Positions 8,452 through 16,804 of a DNA stretch of 64,000 nucleotides are shown here, one piece after another. Origin of the DNA: Sediminicola sp037203765 (GTDB lineage: Bacteria > Bacteroidota > Bacteroidia > Flavobacteriales > Flavobacteriaceae); NCBI RefSeq assembly GCF_037203765.1, contig NZ_JBBCAS010000001.1, positions 124,001-188,000 on the forward strand, read 5' to 3'. How positions within the stretch are numbered: position 1 is the stretch's first letter; every line of letters begins with the position of its first letter. Below the pieces are notes generated by a model that saw only the letters and a program-made list of their open reading frames with translations, made no database searches and was not told the origin of the DNA. The translations under genes and the position numbers were made by a program.

Positions 8452-9060
8452 TTCCAAGTTCGATTTGAAAAGGGAGGCATACTTTTTTATGGTCGACTTA
8501 TCAAATGTTTTTTCCTCATCAATTCTGCCAATTACCGGAACCTGTGTCTTTTTAACGATGATACTTTCCGTACTGGGATGCTCCTTGCCACTAAAGATAA
8601 TAGAGACATCGTACCCTTTCATTTTTAGCCAATTGATGGTCAATAAGGAATGGTTGATACTTCCAAGGTAATGCCTACAGACCACAACAACCTTATAGGA
8701 CGGCATGATTATATCCAAAATGGTATCTGAATCGTTCAATGGCACCAATAAGCCACCGGCCCCTTCAATAACCAAGTGGTTTTGGGTCTTGGGTTCCAAG
8801 ATCTTATTGACATCAATGGTGATACCATCCAATTCCGCTGCCGCATGTGGGCTCATTGGCGTATTTAGGGCGTAACTGTTTTTATGGACCACTGTTTTCT
8901 TATTGGATACCAGCTCCGATATTTTATGACTGTCCGTATGATCCAAGTCGCCAGCTTGTATGGGTTTCCAATAATCTGCTTCCAAGGCTTCCGTGATAAT
9001 GGCCGAAGCAATGGTTTTTCCCACTTCCGTAGAAATTCCTGTTACAAATATTCTTTTCAT
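8443..9060 (-). CDS. bioD: ATP-dependent dethiobiotin synthetase
   Basis: Closes the ureido ring of dethiobiotin from DAPA, CO2 and ATP. 205 residues with the P-loop GISTEVGKT at 8-16, the substrate-binding segment YWKPIQAGDLD and the downstream VIEGAGGLLVPL loop, all diagnostic. Third gene of the bioF-DUF2007-bioD unit, starting 14 nt after the DUF2007 stop. The last codons overlap the convergent GT39 gene by 9 nt. Confidence 0.96.
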   Translation of the reverse strand: MKRIFVTGISTEVGKTIASAIITEALEADYWKPIQAGDLDHTDSHKISELVSNKKTVVHKNSYALNTPMSPHAAAELDGITIDVNKILEPKTQNHLVIEGAGGLLVPLNDSDTILDIIMPSYKVVVVCRHYLGSINHSLLTINWLKMKGYDVSIIFSGKEHPSTESIIVKKTQVPVIGRIDEEKTFDKSTIKKYASLFKSNLESI

Positions 9061-9074
9061 GAAATGCTGATCTA

Positions 9075-9455
9075 CTATGGTTTTGTAATTATATTACAAT
9101 TTAAACATTTGTATTTCTTCTTCTCAAAAAATGGAAAAAGTTTATAAAATAGGTTCTTTCTGTTATAATATGTTTCAGATCTTCGTGCTTTACAATTGGG
9201 ACACACTATTAGATCACCATATCTATCTGTAGCGTAGCTTCTTATTTCATTATAGATTTCAAGGGCCTCTTCCCTGTCACTGGCATAGACCATCAGTTTC
9301 ACCCCTCCAATGGCATTGCTGATCAAAGGATCCGAATTCAGGGTATTTTCATCCCTTAAGAAAACCTTTATGCCCTCAGCTTCCAGTCGGCCTTTAATAA
9401 TTTGGACATCGGCAACATATTCAAAAGCCCCCAATGTATAAAATTGATGACCCAT
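9075..9455 (-). CDS. DUF2007 protein with C-terminal zinc ribbon
   Basis: 126 residues. The N-terminal 70 or so residues (YTLGAFEYVADVQIIKGRLEAEGI ... NAIGGVKLMVYASDREEA) match the DUF2007 putative signal-transducing fold, related to ACT/GlnB-like folds. The C-terminus carries two CxxC knuckles (CPNC near residue 89 and CLNC near 118), a likely zinc ribbon. It lies between bioF and bioD with 8 and 14 nt gaps, so it is co-transcribed with biotin genes. The family has no established biochemical function. A regulatory or accessory role in biotin metabolism is only a guess from operon position. Confidence 0.8.
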   Translation of the reverse strand: MGHQFYTLGAFEYVADVQIIKGRLEAEGIKVFLRDENTLNSDPLISNAIGGVKLMVYASDREEALEIYNEIRSYATDRYGDLIVCPNCKARRSETYYNRKNLFYKLFPFFEKKKYKCLNCNIITKP

Positions 9456-9463
9456 GGTATTTT

Positions 9464-10603
9464 TTAAATGAATATAGTCAATAAACGTAAAACTTCGGCT
9501 ATTTCTGTTTTTGTGTTATACGCATGCAGACAAAATCGCAGTCGCTCTTCCCCCTCTTTTACCGTAGGTGATACTATGGGCTTTACATCGAAACCCTTTT
9601 CTTGCAGCTGCTGGGCAATTTCTTTTACCCGATCATTTCCTGGCACTATACAACAATGGATGGCCGAGGTACTTTCAATGAAGTCCAAACCATGGTGCGC
9701 CAGTTGCTCCCTAAAAAAACTGATATTTTCACGCAGTTTGGCCAAATGGGCCGTACGTGCCAATTCCTGGTAAGACACTAACACGGTTGCCAAAGAATGG
9801 GGGGGCACGCCAGTGGTATAGATAAAACTACGCGCAAAGTTTACCAAGTATTGCTTTAATATGTTGCCTCCCAAAATGGCGGCACCATGGCAGCCCAGTG
9901 CTTTGCCAAAAGTCACAATCCTGGCAAAAACCTGAGCTTGCAAGCCCAACTCCTGCACCAGCCCTGCCCCAGAACTACCGAAAACACCCACGGCATGGGC
10001 CTCATCCACTATCAATCGGCATTTATGGTCTTTGCACAGTTGAACAAATCCCACCAAATCCGGACGGTCACCATCCATGGAGTAAACAGATTCCGTTACC
10101 ACATACACCTCCCCGGTATGTGTGGCCGGCCTATTGAGCTCCATCACCTTCTTCAAATCGGCGAGATCATTGTGCTTAAACTTAAAGGCCTTGGCGTTAC
10201 CCTTTCCCAGTCCATCCCTGATAGAGGCGTGTACCAATTCATCGTATAAAATAATATCGCCCCTTTGCGGGACCGAGCTGAACAATCCCAAATTGGCATC
10301 GTAGCCCGAATTAAAAACAAGTGCTGCTTCACAATCGTGGAAAATTGCCAGGTCGTTTTCCAAAGCTTCATACAGCGCACTGTTCCCAGATAACAATCGG
10401 GATCCCGTGGCTCCGTTATGTTTAAAGCTTCTTTCCTCCAACACTTTGGAAGCCTGATCAAAAATTCGGGCGTCCCTTGCAAACCCCAAATAATCATTGG
10501 ACGATAAATCAATGGGATTATTAGAAATGGTCAATTTCCTAAGGGCATTGCTTGCTGCTCTTTCGGCTAGTTTCTGACTCAGTTTTTGAGGAAATTTGTC
10601 CAT
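9464..10603 (-). CDS. bioF: 8-amino-7-oxononanoate synthase
   Basis: Condenses pimeloyl thioester with L-alanine to KAPA; PLP-dependent alpha-oxoamine synthase. 379 residues, standard length. Visible landmarks are SSNDYLGFA at 34-42, HNGATGSRLLSG near 62-73, the PLP aspartate and histidine D200/H203 in VDEAHAVGVFG, and the Schiff-base lysine K234 in TFGKALGCHG. First gene of bioF-DUF2007-bioD. A perfect -7 box ends 4 nt before the ATG, so the message may be leaderless. The ATG at 10603 fits the family N-terminus. Confidence 0.96.
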   Translation of the reverse strand: MDKFPQKLSQKLAERAASNALRKLTISNNPIDLSSNDYLGFARDARIFDQASKVLEERSFKHNGATGSRLLSGNSALYEALENDLAIFHDCEAALVFNSGYDANLGLFSSVPQRGDIILYDELVHASIRDGLGKGNAKAFKFKHNDLADLKKVMELNRPATHTGEVYVVTESVYSMDGDRPDLVGFVQLCKDHKCRLIVDEAHAVGVFGSSGAGLVQELGLQAQVFARIVTFGKALGCHGAAILGGNILKQYLVNFARSFIYTTGVPPHSLATVLVSYQELARTAHLAKLRENISFFREQLAHHGLDFIESTSAIHCCIVPGNDRVKEIAQQLQEKGFDVKPIVSPTVKEGEERLRFCLHAYNTKTEIAEVLRLLTIFI

Positions 10604-10607
10604 ATTA

Positions 10608-10615
10608 CAAATGTA
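10608..10615 (-). promoter_or_regulatory. -7 box for the bioF operon
   Basis: The minus strand reads TACATTTG (TAnnTTTG), ending 4 nt before the bioF ATG. With the usual 5-7 nt from box to start site, transcription would begin at or next to the start codon. Confidence 0.55.
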
Positions 10616-10664
10616 GTATATCCTGTTTTTAAATGTTATATTCGTGACGATAAACCCAAGAAAA

Positions 10665-12473
10665 ATGAAAAAACTCCTCTCGCTTTTATTCCTGATTTTA
10701 CTTACCGGTACCCTAGGTGCTCAAACGAACACCTATAGCATTTCCTTTGAAAATGCGGGCCACCATGAAGCAGAAGTAAAGGCTACATTTCAAAACCTGG
10801 AACAGGACACGGTTGGGATTCGCATGAGCCGCACCTCCCCAGGAAGATATGCCCTTCACGAGTTTGCAAAAAATGTATATAATGTCTCTGCCACAGACAG
10901 CAAGGGAAACCTTTTGAACATAACACGCCCCAATCCGTACCAATGGAACGTTTCAGGTCACGATGGCACAATCAACATGAGCTATACCTTATTTGCCAAT
11001 CGTGCGGACGGCACCTATTCACAGATCGATGAGACCCATGCCCATTTGAATATCCCAGCCACTTTTATGTTCGTGCCAGAATTGAGTGATCGGAGCATCG
11101 AGGTTACCTATAAGGTTCGGGAAGATTTGAATTGGAAAGTGGCCACCCAAATGCCAAAGGTTTCCGGAAATACCTATTCGGCCCCCAATTTGCAATATTT
11201 TATGGATAGTCCCACCGAAATAAGCAATTACAGCTTAAGGGAATTCGAAGTGGCATCCAACAATAAAAAACAGACCATCCAATTTGTGTTGCACCACAAT
11301 GGCACCGAGGCCGATTTTGATACCTACTGGGAACAAGTCAAAAAAATCGTTCTGGCAGAAAAAGAAGTGTTTGGGGAATTGCCAAATTTTGATTTTGGCA
11401 CCTATACCTTTCTGGCCTGTTATATCCCAAATGCCTCTGGGGATGGCATGGAACACAGAAACTCTACTATACTTACCGATAGGGAGGGATTGGCCGAAGG
11501 CGGAATGGAAGGAAATATTGGAACCGTTTCCCATGAATTTTTCCATGCTTGGAATGTGGAACGCATTCGCCCAAAATCGCTGGAGCCTTTCGACTTCACA
11601 GAGGCCAATATGAGTGGCGAATTATGGTTTGCAGAAGGTTTTACCAGCTACTACACCAATCTTATCCTATGCAGGGCGGGTATCATTACGCCTACAGGGT
11701 ACATAGAAGGGCTGACGGGCACGTTCAATTATGTATGGAACTCTCCTGCACGTCAATTTTACAATCCCATAGAAATGAGCTATCAGGCGCCATTTGTGGA
11801 TGCAGCCACCTCGGTGGATCCCGTGAACAGGGAAAATACTTTTATATCCTATTACTCCTACGGCAGTGTTTTGGGCCTTGCCTTGGACCTATCCTTGCGT
11901 CAGAAGAACTTAAATCTGGATGATTATATGAAATTGGTATGGGAAACCTATGGCAAAAAGGAAATACCCTATACCGTGGAGCATCTTAAAAATAGCCTGA
12001 TCCAATACGCCGGCAAAGAATTTGGCAACCAGTTCTTTGACAACTATATATACCAAGGCAATATGCCCGACTATAATGCCCTTTTTACAACCATGGGCGT
12101 TGTCATGATGCAGGATGAATCCAGACCTTATTTTGGAGCAACGGTATCTATGAAGGGGAATGGCACGGCAGTAATTGACAGAAATCCAACCATAGGCGGG
12201 CCGGCATATATAGCTGGCTTAGACTATGGTGATGTTATCACCGCCATAAACAATATGCCCATGACGAAAGAACAACGCTTTTCCGATATGATCCGCCAAT
12301 TCAAGGTTGGGGACGTTTTACAGATTTCTTTCCAAAGGCACGGCACTGAAAAATCGGCCTCAGTAACCTTACAAGGGGATCCTGCCTATAGCATTCAGCT
12401 TACAGAAAAACAGGGCCAGAAACCCAGCAAAGGAGTGTTGGCCAATAGAAAGGCATGGTTAAAAACAGAATAG
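10665..12473 (+). CDS. M61-family metallopeptidase with PDZ domain, exported
   Basis: About 602 residues from the ATG at 10665, which starts a clean signal peptide (MKKLLSLLFLILLTGTLGA/Q); the frame opens earlier at a GTG (10644). The N-terminal domain is the M61 beta domain. The zinc site HEFFH (nt about 11531-11545) is followed by AWNVERIRP, and the third-ligand glutamate lies in WFAEGFTSYY. A PDZ domain occupies roughly the last 110 residues (GGPAYIAGLDYGDVITAINN). M61 enzymes are glycyl aminopeptidase-like; the PDZ version is typical of Bacteroidota. Likely periplasmic, substrate unknown. The downstream GNAT gene starts 2 nt after its stop. Confidence 0.92.
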   Translation: MKKLLSLLFLILLTGTLGAQTNTYSISFENAGHHEAEVKATFQNLEQDTVGIRMSRTSPGRYALHEFAKNVYNVSATDSKGNLLNITRPNPYQWNVSGHDGTINMSYTLFANRADGTYSQIDETHAHLNIPATFMFVPELSDRSIEVTYKVREDLNWKVATQMPKVSGNTYSAPNLQYFMDSPTEISNYSLREFEVASNNKKQTIQFVLHHNGTEADFDTYWEQVKKIVLAEKEVFGELPNFDFGTYTFLACYIPNASGDGMEHRNSTILTDREGLAEGGMEGNIGTVSHEFFHAWNVERIRPKSLEPFDFTEANMSGELWFAEGFTSYYTNLILCRAGIITPTGYIEGLTGTFNYVWNSPARQFYNPIEMSYQAPFVDAATSVDPVNRENTFISYYSYGSVLGLALDLSLRQKNLNLDDYMKLVWETYGKKEIPYTVEHLKNSLIQYAGKEFGNQFFDNYIYQGNMPDYNALFTTMGVVMMQDESRPYFGATVSMKGNGTAVIDRNPTIGGPAYIAGLDYGDVITAINNMPMTKEQRFSDMIRQFKVGDVLQISFQRHGTEKSASVTLQGDPAYSIQLTEKQGQKPSKGVLANRKAWLKTE

Positions 12474-12475
12474 CT

Positions 12476-13009
12476 ATGGACATTACCTATTGTATTGCCA
12501 CCACCAGGGAAGAACTGGAGCAGATCCTTGCGCTTCAACAGGCAAATTTATTGGCCAATGTAACGGAAGAGGAAAAACAAAAAGAAGGATTTGTCACCGT
12601 GGAACATAATTATGATATCCTTCACCAAATGAACGAAGTATGTCCCCATATTATAGCCAAAGATGGAGATATCGTAGCCGCATATGCCCTATGTATGCAC
12701 CCTATTTTTGCCGATAAGATCGATATTTTAAAACCGATGTTCGATGAGATTGAAACCGTGGTCCCAAAAGACGAAAAATACATCGCCATGGGCCAGATCT
12801 GTGTGGGCAAAAATTATAGGAATCAAGGGATATTCCGGGGTTTGTACAATGCCATGAAAGCCCATGTTCAGCCTGAATTCAACAGTATAATAACGGAAGT
12901 TGATGCCAAGAACACCCGTTCCCTACAAGCACATTATGCTGTGGGGTTCAAGGAATTGAAAACTTACTTTTCCGATGATAGGGATTGGGTCTTGATCAGT
13001 TTACAATAG
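12476..13009 (+). CDS. GNAT-family N-acetyltransferase
   Basis: About 177 residues with the acetyl-CoA binding segment IAMGQICVGKNYRNQGIFRGLYNAM, matching the R/Q-x-x-G-x-G/I loop of GNAT enzymes. The frame extends to an ATG at 12455 inside the M61 gene, but the ATG at 12476, 2 nt after the M61 stop, gives the natural start (MDITYCIATT) and fits translational coupling. The acceptor amine is unknown. The transcript ends at the strong hairpin at 13022-13047. Confidence 0.87.
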   Translation: MDITYCIATTREELEQILALQQANLLANVTEEEKQKEGFVTVEHNYDILHQMNEVCPHIIAKDGDIVAAYALCMHPIFADKIDILKPMFDEIETVVPKDEKYIAMGQICVGKNYRNQGIFRGLYNAMKAHVQPEFNSIITEVDAKNTRSLQAHYAVGFKELKTYFSDDRDWVLISLQ

Positions 13010-13015
13010 AGGAAA

Positions 13016-13047
13016 TAAAAAAGCCAAACTTTTCAGTTTGGCTTTTT
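13016..13047. terminator. Bidirectional terminator between GNAT gene and atpC
   Basis: Perfect 9-bp stem AGCCAAACT/AGTTTGGCT with loop TTTC, T run on the plus strand and A run on the 5' side. It therefore works for both convergent transcripts. Confidence 0.9.
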
Positions 13048-13068
13048 CTATATTACAAGTGAGGCTAA

Positions 13069-13350
13069 TTAATCGGCCAACACAATAATTTTATTATCAT
13101 TCATTTCCAAAGTACCACTGTTGATGTGCAATACCATCTCTCCATTGGCTCCCTTTGAAAATTTATCCTTATTGGAATTCTCCACCACCACATTATTGCC
13201 TTTGAACTTCACATTGCCTTCTTGTAGCAAGGAAACGATAGCCGCGTGATTTTCCAAAAGTTGGAATTCACCGTTTACTCCAGGAACTGTTACCGAGGTA
13301 ACTTCTCCTGCAAATAATGTAGCTTCTGGTGATACAATTTCTAAGTACAT
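13069..13350 (-). CDS. atpC: F1 ATP synthase epsilon subunit, short form
   Basis: 93 residues matching only the N-terminal beta-sandwich of the epsilon subunit (LEIVSPEATLFAGEVTSVTVPGVNGEFQLLENHAAIVSLLQEG), which couples the gamma stalk to the c-ring. The C-terminal pair of helices found in the 130-140-residue enterobacterial subunit is absent. Short epsilons are usual in Bacteroidota, so this is not a truncation. It lies 82 nt after atpD on the same strand; the other F-type subunit genes are not in the window. Confidence 0.93.
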   Translation of the reverse strand: MYLEIVSPEATLFAGEVTSVTVPGVNGEFQLLENHAAIVSLLQEGNVKFKGNNVVVENSNKDKFSKGANGEMVLHINSGTLEMNDNKIIVLAD

Positions 13351-13432
13351 ATTTCTTTGGTTGTTGGTTGTTAGTTATGGACTGATCGCTTTTGCTATGC
13401 ACAAAGGCCATGAGCCGCCAACTATCAACTAT

Positions 13433-14941
13433 TTATGCTTCAGCCAACATTTTCTCTCCAGCTTCAATAGCCTCTTCAATGGTTCCTTTAAGGTTAAAGG
13501 CAGATTCTGGCAAGTGATCCAATTCACCATCCATAATCATATTGAAACCTTTGATAGTTTCCTTAATATCTACCAAAACTCCTGGGATACCTGTAAACTG
13601 CTCAGCTACGTGGAAAGGCTGTGACAAGAAACGTTGTACACGTCTTGCCCTACCTACGGCTTGCTTATCCTCCTCAGACAATTCTTCCATACCAAGGATG
13701 GCAATAATATCCTGAAGCTCTTTATAACGCTGTAAAAGCTCTTTTACTCTTTGAGCACAAGCATAGTGATCTTTTCCTAAGATCTCAGCGGTTAGAATCC
13801 TTGAGGTGGAATCCAATGGATCCACAGCAGGATAAATACCCAACTCTGCAATCTTACGGGACAATACGGTTGTAGCATCCAAGTGGGCAAAAGTTGTTGC
13901 CGGTGCTGGATCCGTTAAGTCATCCGCAGGAACGTAGACCGCCTGTACAGAAGTAATGGAACCTCTTTTTGTTGATGTAATACGCTCTTGCATGGCACCC
14001 ATCTCTGTTGCCAAAGTTGGCTGGTAACCTACCGCAGATGGCATTCGACCCAAAAGTGCCGATACCTCAGAACCTGCTTGTGTAAATCGGAAAATGTTAT
14101 CAACGAAGAACAATACATCTTTTCCTTGACCTTCACCTGCTCCATCACGGAAGTATTCAGCAATGGTAAGTCCGGAAAGTGCCACACGAGCACGAGCCCC
14201 TGGAGGTTCGTTCATTTGTCCGAAAACAAATGTCGCTTTTGATTCTTTCATTACTTTTTTGTCCACTTTGGACAAATCCCATCCGCCTTCTTCCATAGAG
14301 TGCAAGAAAGAGTCACCATATTTTATAATACCTGATTCCAACATCTCACGCAACAAATCGTTTCCTTCACGTGTACGTTCTCCAACGCCCGCAAATACAG
14401 AAAGACCACCGTGACCTTTTGCGATGTTATTGATCAGCTCCTGAATCAATACTGTTTTACCAACACCGGCACCACCAAATAGACCAATTTTACCACCTTT
14501 TGCATAAGGCTCGATCAAATCAATAACTTTGATACCTGTGAACAAAACCTCTGTAGAGGTAGACAAGTCTTCAAATTTTGGTGCTTCACGGTGAATAGGA
14601 AGTCCGTCTTTACCCGCTTTAGGCAAATTCCCTAGACCATCGATAGCATCTCCGATAACGTTGAACAAACGTCCGTACACATCATCTCCAACTGGCATTT
14701 GAATCGCACTTCCTGTGGCCTCAACCGCAACTCCTCTACTTAAACCATCCGTAGCATCCATTGCAATAGTCCTTACCGTATTCTCACCAATGTGTGATTG
14801 TACTTCAAGAACCAATTTGGAACCATCTTTCTGGTTGATTTCAAGAGAATCGTAAATTTTTGGAAGGGCTGCTCCTGATTGGAATTCCACATCGACCACT
14901 GGCCCGATGATTTGAGAAACTTTACCTGTAACTTTTGACAT
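13433..14941 (-). CDS. atpD: F1 ATP synthase beta subunit
   Basis: Catalytic beta subunit of the F1 head on the inner face of the cytoplasmic membrane. 502 residues with Walker A GGAGVGKT at 156-163, the catalytic GERTREG segment, the DELSEED-type lever present here as EELSEED, and ALLGRMPSAVGYQPTLATEMG. It forms a two-gene unit with atpC apart from any atpIBEFHAG cluster, as is usual in this phylum. A -7 box lies 84 nt upstream. Confidence 0.98.
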   Translation of the reverse strand: MSKVTGKVSQIIGPVVDVEFQSGAALPKIYDSLEINQKDGSKLVLEVQSHIGENTVRTIAMDATDGLSRGVAVEATGSAIQMPVGDDVYGRLFNVIGDAIDGLGNLPKAGKDGLPIHREAPKFEDLSTSTEVLFTGIKVIDLIEPYAKGGKIGLFGGAGVGKTVLIQELINNIAKGHGGLSVFAGVGERTREGNDLLREMLESGIIKYGDSFLHSMEEGGWDLSKVDKKVMKESKATFVFGQMNEPPGARARVALSGLTIAEYFRDGAGEGQGKDVLFFVDNIFRFTQAGSEVSALLGRMPSAVGYQPTLATEMGAMQERITSTKRGSITSVQAVYVPADDLTDPAPATTFAHLDATTVLSRKIAELGIYPAVDPLDSTSRILTAEILGKDHYACAQRVKELLQRYKELQDIIAILGMEELSEEDKQAVGRARRVQRFLSQPFHVAEQFTGIPGVLVDIKETIKGFNMIMDGELDHLPESAFNLKGTIEEAIEAGEKMLAEA

Positions 14942-15024
14942 TACTTAAATGTTTATTGTTTAGCGTGATAAATAACGAACAACAACCTTTTCTCCTTTTA
15001 TAAGGGTCCAGATTTTTCGCGCTG

Positions 15025-15032
15025 CAAATATA
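15025..15032 (-). promoter_or_regulatory. -7 box for atpD-atpC
   Basis: The minus strand reads TATATTTG, a perfect TAnnTTTG match, 84 nt upstream of the atpD ATG, giving a leader of about 75 nt. Confidence 0.5.
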
Positions 15033-15079
15033 TACCTTTTAAATTTAAAAATAAAGTGGTTTTTCACCCTTTTTAAATA

Positions 15080-15112
15080 CAAAAAACGCCTTTCATGGAA
15101 AGGCGTTTTTTA
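15080..15112 (-). terminator. Terminator after the SGNH/TonB operon
   Basis: Perfect 10-bp stem AACGCCTTTC/GAAAGGCGTT with loop ATG, with A and T runs on either side. It starts about 20 nt past the SGNH lipoprotein stop. Confidence 0.9.
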
Positions 15113-15129
15113 TTCAGTATCATTATAAC

Positions 15130-16785
15130 TTATTGTAATGCGGGAGAATAATTGGTAGGGTAGCTTCCCACACTCACTTTGGCCTTGGCCTCAATGAAGT
15201 TGGAACCGTAGGTAGCATCAATGGCCTCCAAAAATTTATTGGCCATAACCGCATACCCCCTGGCGGTTAAATGTATGCCATCCAAACTTACCAGACCCCC
15301 GGTAACCAATTTTGTGTTCAAGGTGAAATTCCCGTCTTTGATTCCGGTCGAGGCCGCTTGCTGAAGAATGGCCTTGAAATCAACAAAGGCCAGACCATTT
15401 GCATCAGCAATAGCCCTAAGGGTTGCATTGTAAGCATCGGTAGCGTTAAGCACCAACGTTTGCTCCTCTGGGGTCAACACCCATTTATCTTCCAATGGCA
15501 ATGAAACACCCTCTACAGAAAACTGTCCCGCCAAAGCTTGTGATAATCCTTGTGACATTAAAAATGCCACTGAGCTTGTATTTACAGTACCAATTACAGA
15601 AGAACTTGGCAAGACCAATAAATCTTCTGCCGTTGCCTGTCTTGCCTGCCCGTAAATAACCCCGAAAAGATTAGCTACAACAGGAGCAGCTTGAGCTGGC
15701 AAACCAAAAGATTGTACAAATGCGGGAAAGGTTGGACTCTGATTTAATACTCCAGTAATCTGGGCTGATAAATTGGTCAAACTCTCATCTTTAACAACTA
15801 CGGCACTAGCCGCAGTTTGGGAAAAGACAATCTTACGATCAGGAACCTGTAAAAAATCAAAAACCAAATTCAATTGTCCGAATACCCCATTAAGCGTTGG
15901 GATTTGTGGACCAAATGAAGGATTTGTGGGACTTAAAGGTTTAAAAGGCACGGTGGTAAAATAAGGCAAATTGGTAATGTACGGCACATTTGCAATTACT
16001 CCTTTAGCACCATTGGCAGTTAGACCTGCAACAGCAGTTGTCATTACCTGTGCAAAAACATTAGGATCGGTAATATCATTGGAACCATATGTGGTTGGAT
16101 CCAAATTCCCCTTTTGATCTACACCCACTCCTCCAGAGGTAGCATAAGCCAAAACATCATTTCCGCCTCCGATCTCCGATAAAGTAAAAAATGTAGGACC
16201 TTGAACGAGAGCATCAGCCAACATGGAAGAAGTAGCACTGGTTGCCATTCTTGCATAGTAAGGATTTGCTCGACCCAATGGTACTCCCGCAACATTACCA
16301 TAGCCATTGGCCACCAAATGAAAACTTTTGGCACCAGGAACCCCCATGTTGTTAAAAGGACCTGTTGGATTGTTGATCAAGATATCGGTTGTTGGCATTA
16401 CTGGACCTACAAAAGCCTGTAAGCGAACAGGAGCTTTACCATTAAAAACCAAACGGTTATCGGCTATTTGGGTACCGCCCAATAAAAGTCCACCGAAATT
16501 GTCGTTCATCAACGGCTGGTTGAAACTTCCACCACCGGCAAGGGCAAACTGTTGAGCCAACAATGCAGGAAAGGAATTTTGCTGACCGGCTTTGAACAAT
16601 GCACCGTCAGTATAACCTGCCGAAAACGAAGCCCCTATGGCCACATAGTTGGAAAAATCTGCCGAACCTGCGGTAAGAGCGGGCACCTCTTCAGCAACCT
16701 CCACCATATTGAAATCCTCTTCCGTATTACAGGAAGCAAAACCTAAAAGTACAGAGGCGAATAAAATATATTTTATAGTTCTCAT
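15130..16785 (-). CDS. SGNH/GDSL-like hydrolase lipoprotein
   Basis: 551 residues with a lipoprotein signal (LLGFASC, Cys about 19). SGNH blocks are recognisable: the nucleophile block is degenerate as YVAIGASFSAGYTDGALF (Ser in GAS rather than GDS), block III is GGGNDVLAY, and block V is DGIHLTARGYAVMANKFLEAI with the catalytic Asp/His. The long hydrophobic middle region, about twice usual SGNH length, carries no other domain I recognise. It starts 19 nt after the TonB receptor stop, so the two form a receptor-lipoprotein unit at the outer membrane. Esterase or lipase activity on a lipid or acylated glycan is inferred; the substrate is unknown. Confidence 0.82.
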   Translation of the reverse strand: MRTIKYILFASVLLGFASCNTEEDFNMVEVAEEVPALTAGSADFSNYVAIGASFSAGYTDGALFKAGQQNSFPALLAQQFALAGGGSFNQPLMNDNFGGLLLGGTQIADNRLVFNGKAPVRLQAFVGPVMPTTDILINNPTGPFNNMGVPGAKSFHLVANGYGNVAGVPLGRANPYYARMATSATSSMLADALVQGPTFFTLSEIGGGNDVLAYATSGGVGVDQKGNLDPTTYGSNDITDPNVFAQVMTTAVAGLTANGAKGVIANVPYITNLPYFTTVPFKPLSPTNPSFGPQIPTLNGVFGQLNLVFDFLQVPDRKIVFSQTAASAVVVKDESLTNLSAQITGVLNQSPTFPAFVQSFGLPAQAAPVVANLFGVIYGQARQATAEDLLVLPSSSVIGTVNTSSVAFLMSQGLSQALAGQFSVEGVSLPLEDKWVLTPEEQTLVLNATDAYNATLRAIADANGLAFVDFKAILQQAASTGIKDGNFTLNTKLVTGGLVSLDGIHLTARGYAVMANKFLEAIDATYGSNFIEAKAKVSVGSYPTNYSPALQ

Positions 16786-16804
16786 TATAAGCTTATTTAA
16801 ATTT

